NCBI GenBank assembly: GCA_020850325.1
Contig: JADZEW010000022.1
Span: 62,001-126,000 of the forward strand
DNA length: 64,000 nucleotides
Origin: Methanoregulaceae archaeon
GTDB lineage: Bacteria > Armatimonadota > Fimbriimonadia > Fimbriimonadales > Fimbriimonadaceae
Direction of reading: 5' to 3'
In this document: positions 60,211 through 64,000 of the stretch, piece by piece
Numbering within the stretch: the stretch's first letter is position 1
Layout: each line of letters opens with the position of its first letter
The notes under the pieces: generated by a model
Databases searched by the model: none
What the model saw: only the letters and a program-made list of their open reading frames with translations
Told to the model about the DNA's origin: nothing
Translations under genes and position numbers: made by a program

Positions 60211-62785
60211 GAGCGAGAACCGCTTCAATCGCCGACGCCAACCCATCCGGGGGTGACTCCGCCAAGGCTTCCTCGAAGAACCCGCCAAAGTGCGCATGCC
60301 GTCGGGAGCAAGGAGGTACCAAACGCTCCGCGACCTGCCGGCAAATGTGGGCATCTCGATCATTTTCGAGGACGGTGAAGACGCGACTGGCAATCACAAA
60401 CACGTGGGGATGGCGGGAAGTCGCGTGATGCGTGTGGAGAATCTGGAGCGCCTCGCGAAGCCACTTGCGGCACTCGGCCAAGTCACCGAGGGCGAAGTGT
60501 GCACTTGCCCCGTCGGCGTAAGAAAGCGCCAAGGATGATGGAGCACTTGTCCGTCGCTTAAGTTCCATGCTTTCCTCCTGAAGCTCAAGAGACCGCCGGT
60601 GATCGCCCGCCAGATGGTGGGCCATCGCCCACTCGTTCAGCGCCGAAGCGATCCCCCAACCGTAACCTCCCTCTCGGCAGAACTCGACGGCCGTCGCACC
60701 AGCGGCGAGCGCCTCCGAGACCAGTCCCCGTCGATTCGCCACCAACACTCGAATCACGTGCGCCGCGCCCATCCAGTTCGCTTCGCCAACCCGCTCCATG
60801 ACTCGAACCCCTTCGGTGACATTCGCCTGAGCCACCTCGTAGCGCCCTTCCTCAACTCGAAGCTGGGCAAGTTGAAGAATCGCGAGGCCCTCGTGTAACG
60901 GATCATCCGCCTGACGGGCAAGGCTTCGCGCCTTCTCAAACCAGGGCTCGGCCGACGAGCGGTGGCCTTGGAACAGCAGAAAGTTGCCTTGGGTGTGGCA
61001 TGCAAACGTGAGATCGTGCAGCGGCGCGTCATGAGCGGCATCAAGCGCCTCGCGGAGTCGCGACTCGGCCCACTCCCAATGCCCGCGTAGGATCGTGAAC
61101 CAGTTGATCCCACTCACCAAACGCAAGGCCTCGGCGGGATCGTGGCGGATGAGCCACTGCCAGGCCGCTTCCAAGTTCGGGAGTTCGAGTTCCGCCTGGT
61201 CGTGAAGCGCTGATTCGCGCGGTGTGAACGCGTTGGCCTTGCACGTTTGGGCGAACGCGGCGAAGGTGCGAGCATGGCGCTCTTGAAGCTCGCGGTGTCG
61301 GGCTGGTTTCGCCAGATCGCCCGCGAACTGCCGTACCGACTCGATCAGCCGGAACCGCCGTGGTTCTGTACCCGGCTGCGGTAACACCCATGCCGATGAA
61401 ACCAGATCGGCAAGCTTGTCCCGAAGGTCGGGCCCCACTACATCGGCGAGCGTCTGCCACGTGAAAGTCCCTTCGAATACGGCGAGGTCGGTCAGCAACT
61501 CCTGCGCTTGCGGATCGAGGAGTTCACAGCTGACGTCAAGAACGTGCTGCAGCGATCGATGTCGGGGTTGAGCTTGACGGTGGGTCAAGAACTCAAAGCG
61601 GTCTTCGAGCTCGGCCAGCATTTCGCGAAGTGTAAGAAGCCGTGCCTTGGCCGCGCAGATCTCCAGCGCTAACGGATAGCCGTCGAGTTTTCGGCAAAGC
61701 TCTCGCAGAGTCGCTTCATTCCCGATGAGATCGAGGTCGGGACTCACGAGGCGACATCGCTCTCCGAACAAGCGCTCGGCTTCGGCGGCTTCCAGCGGCC
61801 CAAGCGGATACTCGAACTCCCCCGCCGCACCAAGCGGCACGCGCGACGTGACGACCACCTGCAGATGCGGTAACGCGTCGATCAGGTCAACGACACTCTG
61901 GGCACCGACCCGCAGATCTTCGAGATTGTCGAGGACGAGGAGCGCGGTGCTCTCGGCGAACGCATGGACGAGGGCATCCAGCGGGGGCGTTCCTTGCGGC
62001 GCACTGATGCGAAGACTGCTCGCGACGGTGGACAGGATGCGCGTGGGGTCGGCGAGGTGGGCGAGCGGGACAAACCACGAGTTGGGGTGCCGATCCTTCA
62101 CCAGTTGATGAGCGAGACGCGACTTGCCGCAGCCTCCCGGACCGGTGATCGTGATCAGGCGATGCTCACCGAGCAAGCGGTCAAGTTCGGCGCGCTCCCG
62201 CACCCGGCCCACGAAGGAGGTTTCGATCGCGGGGACCTGGAGCGTGTCAAAAGACGGCCCGAGGTCGCGAAGTCTCGCTCGGAGGTCAAGGCGCGTGGGG
62301 TCGATGGTCAGGGCTCGCGTGATGAGCGCGATGGCCTCTTGGGTGGAGAGTTCGAAGCTACAAGCAAGCACGCGTTCGAAGTACAGCTCGTCGAGTTCCA
62401 GGAGCCTCGTCATGTGCCATCCGCCGTCATAGCCTTCGAGGAGCCTTCCCCGGTAAAGCGTGGGGTCGAGTTCGCGGATGAATCTCAAAACGTCGACGTC
62501 GAAGCTCGCGGGTTCGAGCCAGGCTGATTGGCGATTGGCGCCAATAGCTTCGCCGAAGGTCTGACGGAGGGACGTGAGGGCGGTCCTCAGATTGCGCCCG
62601 CTGGCCTCGTCACCCGCGGCCGGCCAGATTTCGGAGGCAAGGACTTCGCGGCTGACATGCTCACCAAGTCGTAGTGCGAGATAAGCGAAGACCGCTTCGG
62701 TCGCGCGGGTTCGAAAATGCACAGGCGGGCGATCGTCGAGTTCGACGCGCATTCGACCGAACAAGCGCACCTGCCATACCGGCAC
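60206..62785 (-). CDS. SARP-type transcription activator: BTAD + NB-ARC-like ATPase + TPR
   Basis: 859 aa, GTG start 7 nt after TACGAT. Residues 1-100 are an OmpR-type winged helix (VRLFGRMRVELDDRPPVHFRTRATEAVFAYLAL...NLRTALTSLRQTFG). Residues 100-165 are the BTAD segment (LDVLRFIRELDPTLYRGRLLEGYDG, LDELYFERVL). An NB-ARC/STAND ATPase follows with GPGGCGKSRLAHQL (about 215) and LLVLDNLEDL (about 282). The C-terminal 350 residues are TPR-like. STAND regulators of this build switch on a few target promoters on ligand sensing. Both flanking lipoprotein genes have 11-bp-spaced repeats typical of SARP sites. Confidence 0.9.
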   Translation of the reverse strand: MPVWQVRLFGRMRVELDDRPPVHFRTRATEAVFAYLALRLGEHVSREVLASEIWPAAGDEASGRNLRTALTSLRQTFGEAIGANRQSAWLEPASFDVDVLRFIRELDPTLYRGRLLEGYDGGWHMTRLLELDELYFERVLACSFELSTQEAIALITRALTIDPTRLDLRARLRDLGPSFDTLQVPAIETSFVGRVRERAELDRLLGEHRLITITGPGGCGKSRLAHQLVKDRHPNSWFVPLAHLADPTRILSTVASSLRISAPQGTPPLDALVHAFAESTALLVLDNLEDLRVGAQSVVDLIDALPHLQVVVTSRVPLGAAGEFEYPLGPLEAAEAERLFGERCRLVSPDLDLIGNEATLRELCRKLDGYPLALEICAAKARLLTLREMLAELEDRFEFLTHRQAQPRHRSLQHVLDVSCELLDPQAQELLTDLAVFEGTFTWQTLADVVGPDLRDKLADLVSSAWVLPQPGTEPRRFRLIESVRQFAGDLAKPARHRELQERHARTFAAFAQTCKANAFTPRESALHDQAELELPNLEAAWQWLIRHDPAEALRLVSGINWFTILRGHWEWAESRLREALDAAHDAPLHDLTFACHTQGNFLLFQGHRSSAEPWFEKARSLARQADDPLHEGLAILQLAQLRVEEGRYEVAQANVTEGVRVMERVGEANWMGAAHVIRVLVANRRGLVSEALAAGATAVEFCREGGYGWGIASALNEWAMAHHLAGDHRRSLELQEESMELKRRTSAPSSLALSYADGASAHFALGDLAECRKWLREALQILHTHHATSRHPHVFVIASRVFTVLENDRDAHICRQVAERLVPPCSRRHAHFGGFFEEALAESPPDGLASAIEAVLAL

Positions 62786-62792
62786 GCGGATG

Positions 62793-62798
62793 ATCGTA
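62793..62798 (-). promoter_or_regulatory. -10 box TACGAT of the SARP gene
   Basis: On the minus strand TACGAT ends 7 nt before GTG 62785. No TGTRACG repeats lie upstream, so the gene is probably not autoactivated. Confidence 0.5.
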
Positions 62799-62907
62799 CC
62801 GGGTTAGGCCGAACCTACGCCAAGCTTGGCTATGGAGTGCGAACTCCGCCGGTATTCCCGAAGCATCGCCGTGGATGTCCCAAGAACTGGTAACGCCCTG
62901 GTCGCCC

Positions 62908-63690
62908 CTATTCCTTGTTCACCGTGATGACGACTTGTGCACTGGCCCCCAAGGCGGTGTTGGTCGCCCGCCAGGTCATGCGCTCGGGTCCAGCGGTATA
63001 GCCGGCACGTCGGAAGCTCTGCGTGAACCTTGCCGGTTGAGAAGGCGAGATGGTCACGGTTCGGTTATTGTCCGCAGGTACGGTGCTCAACGCCACCTCG
63101 GTGGTGTAGCTGATGACCACTTCTCCGGAGAATCCACCCACTGATGCGACCTCGAAGTCAATCATCTGCTCGGCGAGCGCACCGTCCGGCCCGGATATCG
63201 TTTGCGGATCGGCCGTTATGGTAATCCCTGGTGTACCATCGGTAATGGTCACATTCAGTTGGTTGCCGGCGGTCGTGATGTTTGCAGAGCCCCAAAACAC
63301 AGTTGTGACTTTGACCCCAAGTTCCGCCCCAGGATCAGCCGTTACGGTTAGGGTTTGGGACGCACTGTCCACAGAAGTCATGTTGAGGGTGAACTCGTTC
63401 GGCTCAACATCAAATACTCCTGGAACATCCGGGACGGTAAAAACTTGCTGGCCAGTGACTGGGTAGTCGATCGGATTGACTTTCCTAACCGTCACGACAG
63501 CGGAACTGGTCTCGCCGCGGCGGAGCTCAAGTGGGGGGGCGAAGCTCCCACTGAGGCGCAAGAACGACGCGTCCGGATTCTCGCCGCAGTTGATCCCGCC
63601 CCAGCAACCGACGGTGAGCAGAAGAGTCAACAGGAACATGAGCCTTCTGGCGGCAGACCCCAATGGTCGTCGAGTTTCTTGGTGATACAT
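62908..63690 (-). CDS. Ig-like lipoprotein B of the SARP locus
   Basis: 260 aa. Signal and lipobox MFLLTLLLTVGCWGG (about 18-32). Two or more beta-sandwich units (ETSSAVVTVRKVNPID, SASQTLTVTADPGAELG). The C-terminal unit is related to lipoprotein A: GFSGEVVISYT, PARFTQSFRRAGYT, AQVVITVNKE at the very end. It lies upstream of the activator gene and is transcribed in the same direction. Function unknown. Confidence 0.75.
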   Translation of the reverse strand: MYHQETRRPLGSAARRLMFLLTLLLTVGCWGGINCGENPDASFLRLSGSFAPPLELRRGETSSAVVTVRKVNPIDYPVTGQQVFTVPDVPGVFDVEPNEFTLNMTSVDSASQTLTVTADPGAELGVKVTTVFWGSANITTAGNQLNVTITDGTPGITITADPQTISGPDGALAEQMIDFEVASVGGFSGEVVISYTTEVALSTVPADNNRTVTISPSQPARFTQSFRRAGYTAGPERMTWRATNTALGASAQVVITVNKE

Positions 63691-63714
63691 GGTTACATCC
63701 CGCGAGATGCAATC

Positions 63715-63758
63715 ATCGTAGCTAGGCGATCGTCACAGAATCGTTACAGAACGTGACC
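63715..63758 (-). promoter_or_regulatory. Predicted SARP operator-promoter of lipoprotein B
   Basis: Minus strand: GGTCACGTT (63758-63750, degenerate), TGTAACGAT (63748-63740), TGTGACGAT (63737-63729), the last two 11 bp apart, then 8 nt and -10 TACGAT (63720-63715). This is the same spacing as upstream of lipoprotein A. ATG 63690 leaves a leader of about 17 nt. Confidence 0.75.
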
Positions 63759-63814
63759 GCAAACTGAAGCGGCCCCAGTGTAGGGGTTCGATCGTCCGTC
63801 AAACGCCGTGTGGT

Positions 63815-64000
63815 CTAGCTTTGACCAACACCCACGAGCGCTTCCTCGCCCATGATCTCCTTCACAACCTTGTTTTGGTTGATCCGATACTTCCGGGGGC
63901 GGGGGGCGATGAAGTTCGTCTCCACCTTCTCGGTGAGGTCGAACTCAGGGCCGCTTGGAGTCCACGTCGCCTTGGTCGTAACCAGCCAAGTCTCATCGTT
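63815..64000 (-). CDS. Unknown gene, 3' end only (runs off the window)
   Basis: An open minus-strand frame from the window edge to TAG 63815, 61 codons, not in the track because no start is visible. Sequence includes WLVTTKATWTPSGPEFDL and ends KVVKEIMGEEALVGVGQS. No family recognised. It ends about 57 nt before the upstream operator repeats of lipoprotein B. Confidence 0.6.
   Translation of the reverse strand, partial: NDETWLVTTKATWTPSGPEFDLTEKVETNFIAPRPRKYRINQNKVVKEIMGEEALVGVGQS

Noticed and set aside
1-64000. CRISPR array, rRNA genes, insertion sequences
   Set aside because: No regularly spaced direct repeats, no rRNA-like stretches and no transposase ORFs were seen on either strand.

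Overview
This is a GC-rich bacterial chromosome segment. Diderm features (a type II secretion operon with a secretin, RND/TolC-type efflux, lipoproteins, NlpC/P60 and Tat signals) indicate an outer membrane. Many host genes have a TANNNT-like -10 box only 4-9 nt before the start codon and no clear Shine-Dalgarno sequence, which suggests frequent leaderless transcription. Gene content and style would fit Armatimonadota (Fimbriimonadia), but that placement is an inference and nothing here proves it.

Layout. 1-9.95 kb: type II secretion operon (gspF partial, gspG-H-I-J-K-L-M, a GspC-like clamp, gspD) followed by a Spy/CpxP-like secreted protein and a terminator. 10.0-11.6 kb: small membrane/PH-like unknowns. 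11.6-17.8 kb: an AddB/AddA-like pair, both apparently without a nuclease active site, translationally coupled to a nitrilase-fold amidase. 17.8-29.3 kb: housekeeping genes (monooxygenase, ABC permease, Co/Fe-type P1B-4 ATPase, GNAT, alkaline phosphatase, hisI, rpsR, purS-purQ, NlpC/P60, tyrS, acpS, SPFH protein).

29.35-58.93 kb: a genomic island of about 29.6 kb inserted in the anticodon loop of a tRNA-Leu(UAG) gene. The displaced original 3' half of the tRNA lies at the left end beside a tyrosine integrase. The tRNA at the right end has been rebuilt with a different 3' half. Matching GAGTTGCA direct repeats lie inside both ends. Cargo: (i) a Zn/Cd/Co resistance operon (Cys/His-rich small protein, czcC, czcB, czcA, cadA); (ii) a type I restriction-modification locus (hsdM, hsdS, hsdR) interleaved with a PD-(D/E)XK protein, an HNH nuclease, an antisense 44-aa gene, an abortive-infection HEPN-like protein and a zinc-hook RloC/PrrC-like ATPase; (iii) a divergent HTH repressor/AAA ATPase pair with three identical-type palindromic operators; (iv) a string of small unknown genes (including DUF932 and DUF2958 types) that share a GGCCYCGGA motif exactly 36 (once 37) nt before each start codon.

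59.0-63.8 kb: a SARP-type transcription activator (BTAD + NB-ARC-like ATPase + TPR) flanked by two related Ig-like lipoprotein genes. Both lipoprotein promoters carry TGTRACG direct repeats 11 bp apart, with the downstream repeat 8 bp from a -10 box, which looks like a self-contained regulon. A partial gene runs off the right edge. The SARP/lipoprotein regulon, the start-associated motif and the mixed defence locus are the most likely places for undescribed biology.
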